64,000 nucleotides of DNA from positions 1-64,000 of the forward strand of contig NZ_JAAMQJ010000025.1 in assembly GCF_013523125.1 (NCBI RefSeq), read 5' to 3'. Origin of the DNA: Pseudomonas entomophila. Its GTDB lineage: Bacteria; Pseudomonadota; Gammaproteobacteria; Pseudomonadales; Pseudomonadaceae. The notes below the pieces were generated by a model. It saw nothing but the letters and a program-made list of their open reading frames with translations, was not told the origin of the DNA and searched no databases. Shown one piece after another: positions 42,760 to 51,408 of this stretch. Every line of letters begins with the position of its first letter. Positions within the stretch are counted from its first letter, which is position 1. The position numbers and the translations under genes were made by a program.

Positions 42760-42873
42760 TGTGCGCTATCAGAAATTTCTCATTTTATTTGGGAAAAGTC
42801 CCACATTTCATCCCCGGTAAACGGTGAATAATACGCCAATGATGTCGACTGGCTATTATCAAGGAGCGAAGGC
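42760..42873 (+). promoter_or_regulatory. AT-rich gap before the chaperone gene, possible internal promoter
   Basis: The 114-base gap is far more AT-rich than its surroundings. It holds TTTCTCATTTTATTTGGG, a small TGGGA/TCCCA hairpin (42790-42803) and an AATAATACG box (42825-42833). AAGGAGCGAAGG just before the ATG is a good ribosome site. The rest of the operon is tightly packed, so a separate promoter for chaperone and regulators is plausible. Confidence 0.4.
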
Positions 42874-43611
42874 ATGGTGTGCTGCAGGTGGGTGGTGCTG
42901 GTGGTTGCATGGCTGGCTTATGGGCCGGCGCAGGCTGCCCCGGAACTCAACGTAGGCGGGTTGTACGACTATCTCGAACCCGGTTCGAGCACCCTGCTCA
43001 AGCGGGTGCGTAACGGCGGCGACAGCACGGCGTTCGTCAAGGTCAGCGTGGCCGAACTGGTCTACGACGCCCAGGGCAAACCCCACGAAGTGAGGCTCGA
43101 TGACGTACCGCAGGACAAGCGGGACGTGATCGTCAGCCCGACCCGGCTGATCGTGCCGGCGCGTGGCATGCAGGCCATGCGCATTCTCTACCGGGGCAAG
43201 CGCGACAAGGAGCGCTACTACCGCCTGCGCTTCATGCCGGTCCTGCCTGAGCAGGGGGACGAGTTCGCCTTGAGCGATCGAGAAGCCAAGGCATACGGCG
43301 ACAGTCTCAAGGCCGGGGTCCAACTGCTGACCGGCTACGGCACGCTGCTGTTCGTGCACCCTGCCGACGTGCACTATCAGACGCCGGCCCGGCTGGAGGG
43401 GGGGCAACTGCACGTGAGCAACCAAGGCAATGCGACCGTGGTGCTGGATCACTTCCGTCAGTGCGATGCCTCCGGTACCCACTGCGACACCGCCACCAAG
43501 CACCATCTGCTGCCCGGACGCAGTCGCGAATTTCCAGCCCAGCCGGGGCGCCTCCTGCGTTTCGAGCTGCACGAAGGCAAACAACGCCAGGACATGACCT
43601 TCAACGGTTGA
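42874..43611 (+). CDS. CS1-type fimbrial periplasmic chaperone (CooB/CblB-like)
   Basis: The 245-residue protein has a signal peptide (VVLVVAWLAYGPAQA) and two immunoglobulin-like domains. The conserved chaperone Arg is in VSPTRLIVPARGMQAMRILY, and the partner Lys in STLLKRVRNGGDSTAFVKV. In classical loci this gene comes first; here it is last of the structural genes, behind an AT-rich gap. It should stabilise the pilin and adhesin before usher assembly. Confidence 0.87.
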   Translation: MVCCRWVVLVVAWLAYGPAQAAPELNVGGLYDYLEPGSSTLLKRVRNGGDSTAFVKVSVAELVYDAQGKPHEVRLDDVPQDKRDVIVSPTRLIVPARGMQAMRILYRGKRDKERYYRLRFMPVLPEQGDEFALSDREAKAYGDSLKAGVQLLTGYGTLLFVHPADVHYQTPARLEGGQLHVSNQGNATVVLDHFRQCDASGTHCDTATKHHLLPGRSREFPAQPGRLLRFELHEGKQRQDMTFNG

Positions 43612-43632
43612 GGGCGTAGGGAGCATAAGGAC

Positions 43633-44259
43633 ATGTACACAGCATTGGTGGTCGATGACCATCCCTTCATCCGCACCAGCGTGCGCCTGCAATTGCAGAG
43701 CGACCACATCGAGGTGATCGGCGAGACCGACAGCGGAGTCGAGGCCCTTCAACTGATTCGTGAGCATGCCCCCAACCTGGTGATTCTCGACATTTCGCTG
43801 CCTGGGCTCGATGGCATGCAGGTCCTGCAACGCATCAACGCGCTGGAGCATCCGCCACGGGTGCTGATGCTGACCTCGCAGATGGCCGACACCTTTTCGC
43901 TGCGCTGCATGAAGGCAGGCGCGGCCGGTTTCATCTGCAAGACCGACGATCTGGGCGAGCTGAGTCGGGCCGTGCTGGCGATTCGCTCGGGCTTCACCTA
44001 TTTCCCGGAGGTGTCGCTCAGCTCGGTGTGCCGACAGGACGTACAGGTCAGCGAGAAGGCCTGTCTGGCCAGCCTCAGCGATCGCGAGCTGGTCATCCTG
44101 CAATACCTGGCACGGGGGCTGAGCAACAAGGCGATCGGCGAGCTCATGTTGCTGAGCAACAAGACCGTGAGCACCTACAAGGCACGCCTGATCGAGAAAC
44201 TCGGGTTGAGGTCGTTGATCGACCTGGCGGATCTCGCCAGGCGCAATGGTCTGGTGTGA
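43633..44259 (+). CDS. BvgA/FimZ-type response regulator (NarL/LuxR family)
   Basis: The 208-residue protein has a receiver domain with the acid pair Asp 8/9, the phospho-acceptor Asp 53 in LVILDISLPGLDG, and Lys in GFICKTDD. A LuxR-type DNA-binding domain follows: SLSDRELVILQYLARGLSNK then AIGELMLLSNKTVSTYKARL. All signal-transfer residues are intact. It starts 21 bases after the chaperone gene and overlaps the kinase start by one GTGA. It probably activates or represses the fimbrial promoter. Confidence 0.9.
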   Translation: MYTALVVDDHPFIRTSVRLQLQSDHIEVIGETDSGVEALQLIREHAPNLVILDISLPGLDGMQVLQRINALEHPPRVLMLTSQMADTFSLRCMKAGAAGFICKTDDLGELSRAVLAIRSGFTYFPEVSLSSVCRQDVQVSEKACLASLSDRELVILQYLARGLSNKAIGELMLLSNKTVSTYKARLIEKLGLRSLIDLADLARRNGLV

Positions 44260-47200
44260 TCATCACCCTGGCACGCCTGGCCATGATCCTCTGGATGCTG
44301 GTGGGGCTGTGGCTGCCACTGGCGCGGGCGGACGAACCGCGTACGCACCTGCAGGGGCGTGCGGTGCTGGGGCGCAAGCTGGCGCCGCCCGACGAAGCGC
44401 AACTGCGCTGGCTGTGGACACGCCGCGCGTTGAGCCTGGGCGTCGTCCAGGCGGATGAACCCCCGCTCGGTGTGATCGGTCCGAGCCACGAGTACGAGGG
44501 CATCACGGCCGACTACGCCGGATTGTTGTCCGACTACCTACGCCTGCCGATCGACGTACAGACGTTCGACTCCATGGCCGAAGCGACGACCGCGTTGCGC
44601 GAAGGGCGGGTCGATCTGCTCGGCGGCATCACCCGACAGCAGGCCGAGCAAGCCAACCTTTTGCTGTCGCGCGCCTACGCCGAGGACGTGCCGCGCCTGG
44701 CCATACGCGACGACAATCGGGTCGGCTGCCAGGCCGAGGGGGTCGTGCGCGTGGCCATGCGCGAGGGCTACCGGACGCTGGCGCAGGTGCGCACGCACTA
44801 CCCGCAGGCACAGGTGCAAGGGTACGCCTCCACGCGTCAGGCCATGGGCGCGGTGGCATTCGGGCAGGCCGACGTGTTCGTCGGCAGCGCCGTGGAGAGC
44901 CACTACCTGGTCGGCCGGGCGCAGATGAACAACCTCATGCTGCGCGAATGCCCAGGCTGGTTGCGGCAGCCGATCGGTTTCGCACTTTCGACGCACCAGC
45001 AGACCTTGGCGGCGCTGATCGATACGTTGTTGGGCAACGTGTCGGACAGTGAGCATGCGCGCATCCGCCAGCGCTGGATGCCCTTCGTCGAACAACTGGC
45101 CGAGCACACCCCGGCCCTGCTTGTCCTGACACCGGCCGAGCAGCGCTGGCTGCAGAGCCGGCGCCGGATACGGGTGCTGCTCGACGAACAGATGCTGCCG
45201 TTGAGCTACCGGGATGCCGAGGGGCGCTTCAAGGGCTTGAGCGTCGACGTGCTCGAACGCATCGGGCGCGCCACGGGCCTGACGTTCGAGTTCGCCAGCG
45301 GCGGCACGGTCGAGCAGATGATCGGCCAGTTGCGCCAAGGCCGGGCCGACCTGATCGGCGCCTTGACGCCCAGCGCGGCACGCGAGCAGTACCTGACCTT
45401 CAGCCGGGCCTACCTGACCTCGGCGCGGGTGCTGGTCACCGCAGCCGACGACCAGGCGGCCACGCATCTGGGGCAGTTGCAGGGGCGACGGGTCGCCGCC
45501 TTGCCCAGTGGTTTTCCGCGTGCCTACATGCGCGAGCATTACCCTGGCATCACCCAGGTGGATACCCAGGGCCCGCTGGATGCGGTCCTCAGGATCAGCG
45601 ACGGCCAGGTCGATGCGGCAGTGCTGCCCCTGGTCTGCGTACGCTCGTTGTCGGCACGTCTGCCCCATGGCAGTTTTCGTATCAGTGCCAGCCTGGCATT
45701 GCCACCGGCACAGTTCGCCCTGGCGACCCGGCAGGCCGATGTGGAGCTGGGCACGATCCTCAACAAGGCGCTGGCCAGCCTCTCGCCCCAGGAGCTCGAC
45801 GCCCTGGCACGTCGTTGGCAGGGCGAGCCGATCGTTGGCGACAGTTTCTGGCACCGTCATCGACAGCAGGTGTTGCAAGGTTTCGCGGCGGTCGCGCTGC
45901 TGCTGGTGCTGGCGCTTGCCTGGGTCCGCTACCTGCGCCGCCTGATACGGGTGCGCGAGCAGGCCGAGCGAGCGCTGGCCGATCAGCTGGAATTCATGCG
46001 CGTGATGATCGATGGAACGCCTCACCCGCTGTATGTCTGCGACCGGGAGGGTCGGCTGCTCACCTGCAACAGCTGCTACCTGGAAACCTTGGGCGTGTGT
46101 CGCGAGGAAGTGGTCGGTCAACTGCTTGGCTGCCTGCCGCATCTGGCCTGGCAGCGCGGTTGGCGCGAGGTGCTGTGTTCGGGGCAGGCCCAGGTCGAGG
46201 ATCGACAGGTACGCCTGGCCGATGGCCGCGAGCGCATCTTCTACCACTGGATGCTGCCTTGCCGCAGTGACCATGCTGGTGCCAGCGTGATCGCCGGCTG
46301 GATCGACGTCACCGAACGCTTCCAACTGCATGCCGACCTGCAGCGGGCCAAGGAGGAGGCCGAACAGGCCAATCAGGCCAAGACCCACTTCCTGGCCACC
46401 ATGAGCCATGAGATCCGCACGCCCATGAATGCCGTGCTGGGCACGTTGGAACTGGCGTTGCGCAAAGCCGAGCAGGGCATCCTCGACCGCGTGTCCATCG
46501 AGGTGGCGTCCGAGGCGGCACGTGGGCTGCTGGCACTGATCGGCGATATCCTCGACGTCACGCGGATCGAGTCCGGGCACCTGGAAATCAACCGGGAGGC
46601 GGTGCAACTGGCCCGACACGCCGGCAGCGTGGTGCAACTGTTCCAGCCGCAGGCCCGTGCCAAGGGCCTGCACCTGAACCTGGAACTGGAAGGCGAGGTC
46701 GAGCGCGCCGTGCTGATCGATCCGCTGCGGTTCAAGCAGGTGCTCGCCAACCTGGTCAGCAATGCCATCAAGTTCACCCAGCACGGCACGGTGCGCGTGA
46801 ACCTGCGCCTGATGCCACGCGAGGATGCACGGCTGACGCTGAGCCTGACGGTCGAAGACACCGGTATCGGCATTCCGGAGGCCGACCTGGCCCGACTGGG
46901 CGAACCCTTCTGGCAGGCCTGCAATCACCGCCAGTCGAGCGGTCGTGGTGCGGGCCTGGGCCTGTCCATCAGCCGTACGCTGTGCCAGCTGATGGGCGCG
47001 AGCATGGCCCTGCACAGTGCTCTGGGCGTCGGTACTCGAATCGAGATCGAGATGGCCGTCGAGCCTGCCTCGAAGGCCAAGCCCGGTGGGACGGCGCCTG
47101 CCGAGTCCCAGGAGGCGTCCTCCCTGCACGCACGGCCTGGCCTGCGGGTCCTGGTGGTCGACGACTATCCGGCCAACCGCTTGCTGCTGGCCCATCAACT

Positions 47201-47948
47201 GGCCTACCTCGGTCACCACGCCAGCACGGCCGACAATGGCACCCAGGGCCTGCGCCAATGGATCGCTGGGCGTTTCGACCTGGTCATCAGCGATTGCAGC
47301 ATGCCAGGCATGAATGGCTACGCGCTGTGCCGGGCGATCCGCCTGCATGAGCAGCGCCACGGCTGGCCGCGCTGCCGGGTCGTGGGGATCACCGCCAATG
47401 CCGTGGTCGACGAGCGCCGCCGCTGTCTGGCTGCCGGCATGGATGACTGCCTGTTCAAGCCGCTCAGCCTCAAGGCGCTGGCCGCCTTGTTCGGTACCTC
47501 TGGCACGGACGATCAAGGGCCTTCCAGCACCGGCGCCGGGGCCATCGATGCCGACCTGGGCAATCTGCGCCGTCTGACCGGCAACGACCCGGGTGCGCTC
47601 AAGGGGTTGTTGCGCGACCTGCTCGAGAGTAATCGCCAGGACCTCACCGAACTCAGGCGCCTGGCCGAGTGTGGCGATCTGCCGGCCCTGGCCAGGCTGG
47701 CCCATCGGATCAAGGGAGGGGCACGGCTGGTTCGTGCCAGCGCCTTGGTCAAGGCCTGTGAGCAGGTCGAGCGCAGTTGCCTGGGCAAACCGGTTTCACT
47801 GGACGTGCTGAACGTACGGGTCGAGGCCGTTCGCCAGGCGATGCAGGGGCTCGAGGATGAGCTGCGCGGACGGCGCGAGCAGGGCCGGCCCGAATCTCCA
47901 ACGGACTTGCAGGATGCCAGCGGTGCCAATGCCCGCCATGGAGGCTGA
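44256..47948 (+). CDS. BvgS/EvgS-like hybrid sensor kinase (unorthodox phosphorelay)
   Basis: The 1230-residue protein has a signal anchor, two tandem SBP_bac_3 periplasmic domains (about residues 50-275 and 290-525), a membrane helix (FAAVALLLVLALAWVRYL), and a PAS domain (about 575-690). Then come HisKA with His 718 in MSHEIRTPMNAV, an ATPase domain (GLGLSISRTLCQLMG), a receiver with Asp 1013 in VISDCSMPGMNGY, and an HPt domain with His 1150 in LAHRIKGGA. All relay residues are intact. It begins at GTG 44256 within the regulator stop; ATG 44283 is an alternative that leaves a shorter leader. Periplasmic ligand sensing should feed the BvgA-like regulator. Confidence 0.9.
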   Translation: MIITLARLAMILWMLVGLWLPLARADEPRTHLQGRAVLGRKLAPPDEAQLRWLWTRRALSLGVVQADEPPLGVIGPSHEYEGITADYAGLLSDYLRLPIDVQTFDSMAEATTALREGRVDLLGGITRQQAEQANLLLSRAYAEDVPRLAIRDDNRVGCQAEGVVRVAMREGYRTLAQVRTHYPQAQVQGYASTRQAMGAVAFGQADVFVGSAVESHYLVGRAQMNNLMLRECPGWLRQPIGFALSTHQQTLAALIDTLLGNVSDSEHARIRQRWMPFVEQLAEHTPALLVLTPAEQRWLQSRRRIRVLLDEQMLPLSYRDAEGRFKGLSVDVLERIGRATGLTFEFASGGTVEQMIGQLRQGRADLIGALTPSAAREQYLTFSRAYLTSARVLVTAADDQAATHLGQLQGRRVAALPSGFPRAYMREHYPGITQVDTQGPLDAVLRISDGQVDAAVLPLVCVRSLSARLPHGSFRISASLALPPAQFALATRQADVELGTILNKALASLSPQELDALARRWQGEPIVGDSFWHRHRQQVLQGFAAVALLLVLALAWVRYLRRLIRVREQAERALADQLEFMRVMIDGTPHPLYVCDREGRLLTCNSCYLETLGVCREEVVGQLLGCLPHLAWQRGWREVLCSGQAQVEDRQVRLADGRERIFYHWMLPCRSDHAGASVIAGWIDVTERFQLHADLQRAKEEAEQANQAKTHFLATMSHEIRTPMNAVLGTLELALRKAEQGILDRVSIEVASEAARGLLALIGDILDVTRIESGHLEINREAVQLARHAGSVVQLFQPQARAKGLHLNLELEGEVERAVLIDPLRFKQVLANLVSNAIKFTQHGTVRVNLRLMPREDARLTLSLTVEDTGIGIPEADLARLGEPFWQACNHRQSSGRGAGLGLSISRTLCQLMGASMALHSALGVGTRIEIEMAVEPASKAKPGGTAPAESQEASSLHARPGLRVLVVDDYPANRLLLAHQLAYLGHHASTADNGTQGLRQWIAGRFDLVISDCSMPGMNGYALCRAIRLHEQRHGWPRCRVVGITANAVVDERRRCLAAGMDDCLFKPLSLKALAALFGTSGTDDQGPSSTGAGAIDADLGNLRRLTGNDPGALKGLLRDLLESNRQDLTELRRLAECGDLPALARLAHRIKGGARLVRASALVKACEQVERSCLGKPVSLDVLNVRVEAVRQAMQGLEDELRGRREQGRPESPTDLQDASGANARHGG

Positions 47949-47950
47949 CG

Positions 47951-49162
47951 ATGATGACTGAGGGTTGGCGCGTCCTGGTGCTCGAGGCCCATGGCTTCCA
48001 GCGCGCCATTGCCGTACGGACCTTCGAGCGCCTGGGGTGCGCCGAAGTCCTGCAGGCGACCCAGGCCAACGAAGCACTGACGCTGCTGCGTTGCCTGGAC
48101 GGTGTGGACCTGGTGGCGTGTGGCTTGCGAGACGACGGTGACGGTGACATGGATGGCCTGGAATTCATCCACTGGATCGGGCGCGAGCGCCTGGCCAAGG
48201 GTGTACTGGTCAGCGGCTGCCTGGGGCCGAGCCTGCGGCGTGGCCTGCAAGGCCTGGTCGAGCAACTGGGGATGCGTTTTTTCGGCGATGTCGAGCCGCC
48301 GTTGCCCCTGGACCCCTTGCGTCAATGGCTGAACGTGCCCGTGCTCCCGGCGCCCGCGCCGCCACTGCCCGAGCGCCTCTGGCCCGACGAGGACCAGGTG
48401 CGTCAGGCCTTGCGCGAGCACCAGTTCGTCGCCTGCTTCTTTCCGGTCTTCGAGCTGGCCACTGGGCGGATCGAGGCGGTCGAACTGGTGACGCAGTGGC
48501 ATCACCCGTTGCTCGGCATCCTGGCGCCCGATCTGTTCCTGCCGGTGGTGGAGCGTTGTGGGTTGTTCGACGACGTCTGGATGGCCATGCTCGAACAAGG
48601 CCTGGCGCTCTACCAGACGCTCAGCGCCGAAGGCTGTACGCTGCCACTGTCGATGCGTGTGCACACGGCGCAACTGAGCGACCGTCAGTTCTGCCTGCAG
48701 GTACGTGCCCTGATCCGTCGCTATGAATGCCGCCAGGGCCACCTGTGCCTCGACCTGGCCGACCAGGGGCTCTACCGGTTGACGGTGATCGAGCAGGAGA
48801 ACCTGTTGCGTTTGCGTCTGCTGGGGTGCGAGCTGGGGTTGGCGGGATTCGGTAGCGACAAGGGCAGCAGCCAATTGCTCTGCCAGTTGCCTTTCACACG
48901 GATTCGATTGGATGGGCAGTTCATCGAGGGCTTGCCCCACGAGGCGCGTTGCCGCGCGGTGGTTCACCATTGCCTGCGACTGGCCGATGAGCTGCATCAG
49001 CGGTTGACGGCCGTGGACGTCACGACTGCCGAGCAGCACGTGGCGCTACTGACGCTGGGGTGCCAGAGCGCCCAAGGTCGCTACCTGGCACCGCCGCTCG
49101 ATCGGGAAGAATTGCTCAGGCGCGTACGCTGTGATCAGCGCCCTGGGCCGGATCGCGATTGA
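47951..49162 (+). CDS. REC-EAL protein with both domains catalytically degenerate
   Basis: The 403-residue protein resembles RocR/PvrR-type response regulators with a receiver (about 1-125) and an EAL domain (about 150-395). In the receiver the phospho-acceptor position is Gly 58 (DLVACGLRDD). In the EAL domain Glu 178 survives (AVELV), but the metal ligand Asn is Arg 236 (LSMRVHTAQL), the Asp pair before Phe-Gly is Ala 298-Gly 299 (GLAGFG), Lys is Arg 319 (TRIRLD), and both Glu of AEGVET are Val 355 and Thr 358 (AVDVTT). It should neither be phosphorylated normally nor cleave c-di-GMP. GGAGG lies 6 bases before the ATG, directly after the kinase gene. Confidence 0.85.
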   Translation: MMTEGWRVLVLEAHGFQRAIAVRTFERLGCAEVLQATQANEALTLLRCLDGVDLVACGLRDDGDGDMDGLEFIHWIGRERLAKGVLVSGCLGPSLRRGLQGLVEQLGMRFFGDVEPPLPLDPLRQWLNVPVLPAPAPPLPERLWPDEDQVRQALREHQFVACFFPVFELATGRIEAVELVTQWHHPLLGILAPDLFLPVVERCGLFDDVWMAMLEQGLALYQTLSAEGCTLPLSMRVHTAQLSDRQFCLQVRALIRRYECRQGHLCLDLADQGLYRLTVIEQENLLRLRLLGCELGLAGFGSDKGSSQLLCQLPFTRIRLDGQFIEGLPHEARCRAVVHHCLRLADELHQRLTAVDVTTAEQHVALLTLGCQSAQGRYLAPPLDREELLRRVRCDQRPGPDRD

Positions 49163-49182
49163 GCAGGCGGCTCAGGCCTGGG

Positions 49183-49335
49183 TCATATGCGTCCGAGCAG
49201 CAACAACACCAGCAGCACGACCAGGATCACGCCAATGATGCCGGACGGGCCATAGCCCCAGCTGCGCGAATGCGGGAATACCGGTAAACCGCCCACCAAC
49301 AGCAGAATCAGGATGATGATGAGGATCGTGGTCAT
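49183..49335 (-). CDS. DUF3309 family small membrane protein
   Basis: The minus strand encodes a 50-residue protein starting MTTILIIILILLLVGGLPVF, then the family signature SRSWGYGPSGIIG and a second hydrophobic segment. AAGGACTTCGAC before the ATG provides a ribosome site. The length and GYGPSG motif are typical of DUF3309, which has no known function. A longer frame through the same bases in another phase is a shadow. Confidence 0.88.
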   Translation of the reverse strand: MTTILIIILILLLVGGLPVFPHSRSWGYGPSGIIGVILVVLLVLLLLGRI

Positions 49336-49549
49336 GTCGAAGTCCTTGTGAGGTCCAGGGGGAGCGGTAAGGTGACCGCCTATTCTTCCGACTGCCCTGA
49401 CGAAGGGAAGATTCCATCGAGATGCGTGTGAGAAACCGGCGCACCAAAGACCGCGGTGGTGGCTCTACGCCACCTGACCGCAGCGCTGCCTGAGCCGTGG
49501 GTGCGGATTCAGGTATGCTGCCCAGCTCTTTTCAGGACGAGAGGCCCTC

Positions 49550-49882
49550 ATGGTCAACTATTGCTGGTTCGTGCTGGCGGCGGTCTTCGAAATCGCCGGC
49601 TGCTATGCGTTCTACCTGTGGCTACGTCTGGGCAAGAGCGCCTGGTGGGTAGTGCCAGCGTTGCTCAGCCTGACCTGTTTCGCCCTGGTGCTGACCCGCG
49701 TCGAAGCCGCCTACGCAGGGCGGGCCTACGCGGCCTATGGGGGGATCTACATCGTCAGCTCGCTGTGCTGGCTGGCGCTGATCGAGCGTGCGCGGCCCTT
49801 GGGCAGTGACTGGCTTGGCGCCTTGCTGTGCGTGCTCGGCGCCAGCCTGATCGTGCTCGGTCCGCGTATGCAGACGTCCTGA
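49550..49882 (+). CDS. ynfA: YnfA family (UPF0060) membrane protein
   Basis: The 110-residue product has four membrane helices and the family motifs [14 protein letters not shown] and [19 protein letters not shown]. YnfA proteins are SMR-like and some export cationic drugs. The start is the ATG at 49550. Confidence 0.92.
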   Translation: MVNYCWFVLAAVFEIAGCYAFYLWLRLGKSAWWVVPALLSLTCFALVLTRVEAAYAGRAYAAYGGIYIVSSLCWLALIERARPLGSDWLGALLCVLGASLIVLGPRMQTS

Positions 49883-49885
49883 GCC

Positions 49886-50113
49886 TTATTCCAACAGTTC
49901 CTTGGGCACGTCGTGACGGGCCAGAAGCTGGCACTGCTGGCTCTCGGGATCGAACAGGATGAACGCCTGGCCCTTGGCCAAGGCATGGCGCACGCGCAGC
50001 ACACGGGTCTGCAGCGGTGTGTCGTCGCCATTGTCGGTGCCGTCGCGGGTGACGAAATCTTCGATCAGGCGGGTCAGGGTCTCGGCTTCGAGCTGGTCGT
50101 AAGGAATGAGCAT
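49886..50113 (-). CDS. yheU: YheU family (UPF0270) protein
   Basis: The 75-residue protein matches UPF0270 throughout: MLIPYDQLEAETLTRLIEDF at the start and LFDPESQQCQLL near the end. It has no known activity. It is convergent with ynfA, with 3 bases between the stops. Confidence 0.92.
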   Translation of the reverse strand: MLIPYDQLEAETLTRLIEDFVTRDGTDNGDDTPLQTRVLRVRHALAKGQAFILFDPESQQCQLLARHDVPKELLE

Positions 50114-50199
50114 GGGAAAGTCGTCCGGTTCAGGTCAGACGATAGTACGTCAAATGTAGGAAGAGGAGGGGGCCGGTGCTCAGCCCCCCCTGGCTGCCG

Positions 50200-51393
50200 T
50201 CAGTGCGGATCGGCCTTGTGGCCGAGCAGGCTGTCCACGGCAGGCACCCGTGTCTCGCTTTCCATCTGCGTGTCATGCTCCAACTGGTGACTGAACTGCT
50301 CCAGGGAAGCGGTGGACGGGTGCGAGTCGCTGGCGAACACCGGCGGGCTCATCAGGTAAGCCCCGAGCAAACGGCTCAGGGCCGCCAGGCTGTCGATGTG
50401 CGTACGCTCGTAGCCGTGGGTGGCGTCGCAACCGAACGCCACCAGGGCCGTGCGAATGTCATGGCCGGCCGTCACGGCCGAGTGCGCATCACTGTAGTAA
50501 TAGCGGAACAGGTCACGGCGCACCGGCACCTCGTGCTCGCCTGCCAGCTTCAGCAGGTGGCGGGACAGGTGATAGTCATAGGGCCCCGAGGAATCCTGCA
50601 TGGCCACGCTGACGGCATGTTCGCTGGAGGCTTGACCGGGCGCCACGGGCGCGATGTCGATGCCGACGAACTCGCTGACGTCCCAGGGCAGGGCACCTGC
50701 CGCGCCGGAGCCGGTTTCTTCGGTGATGGTGAACAGCGGGTGGCAATCGATCAGTGGCTGCTGGCCGCTTTCCACCACCGCCTTGAGCGCGGCCAGCAGC
50801 GCTGCGACCCCGGCCTTGTCGTCCAGGTGACGGGCGCTGATGTGTCCGCTTTCGGTGAACTCGGGCAGCGGATCGAAGGCCACGAAGTCACCGACGCCCA
50901 CGCCCAGCGATTCGCAGTCGGCGCGGGTGGCGCAGTAAGCGTCCAGGCGCACTTCCACGTGGTCCCAGCTGATCGGCATCTGGTCGATGGCGGTGTTGAA
51001 CGCATGACCGCTGGCCATCAACGGCAACACGCTGCCGCGGAACACGCCCGCGTCGGTGAACACGCTGACCCGGCTGCCCTCGGCGAAGCGGCTCGACCAG
51101 CAGCCGACGGGGGCCAGGGCCAGACGGCCATTGTCCATCAGTTGACGCACGCTGGCGCCGATGGTGTCCAGGTGCGCCGAGACGGCGCGGTCCGGTGAGC
51201 TTTGCCGACCCTTGAGGGTGGCGCGGATGGTGCCGCGCCGGGTCAGCTCGTAGGGGATGCCCAGTTCTTCCAGGCGCTCGGCGACATAGCGCACGATGGT
51301 GTCGGTGAAGCCGGTCGGGCTGGGAATGGCGAGCATTTCCAACAGCACCTTGCGCAGGTAGTCCAGGTCGGGTTCCGGGGTGGCTTCAGGCAT
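50200..51393 (-). CDS. M42-family peptidase of the NAGGN osmoprotectant system
   Basis: The 397-residue protein is a binuclear-metal aminopeptidase-like enzyme. The metal ligands are seen in SAHLDTIGAS, HLDDKAGVAALL and ITEETGSGAAG, plus a C-terminal YSDAHSAV motif. It is the last gene of the three-gene operon for N-acetylglutaminylglutamine amide, 15 bases after the synthetase. A role in turnover of the dipeptide is the usual assumption. Confidence 0.9.
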   Translation of the reverse strand: MPEATPEPDLDYLRKVLLEMLAIPSPTGFTDTIVRYVAERLEELGIPYELTRRGTIRATLKGRQSSPDRAVSAHLDTIGASVRQLMDNGRLALAPVGCWSSRFAEGSRVSVFTDAGVFRGSVLPLMASGHAFNTAIDQMPISWDHVEVRLDAYCATRADCESLGVGVGDFVAFDPLPEFTESGHISARHLDDKAGVAALLAALKAVVESGQQPLIDCHPLFTITEETGSGAAGALPWDVSEFVGIDIAPVAPGQASSEHAVSVAMQDSSGPYDYHLSRHLLKLAGEHEVPVRRDLFRYYYSDAHSAVTAGHDIRTALVAFGCDATHGYERTHIDSLAALSRLLGAYLMSPPVFASDSHPSTASLEQFSHQLEHDTQMESETRVPAVDSLLGHKADPH

Positions 51394-51408
51394 GCACGCT
51401 CCTTCGGG

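Noticed and set aside
44538-47705. Minus-strand open frame of 1055 codons
   Set aside because: It is antisense to the BvgS-like kinase, which has every relay motif in place. No conserved domain is visible on the minus strand.
49172-49447. 91-codon minus-strand frame rich in His and Arg
   Set aside because: It is out of phase with the DUF3309 gene, which has the recognisable family sequence and a ribosome site.
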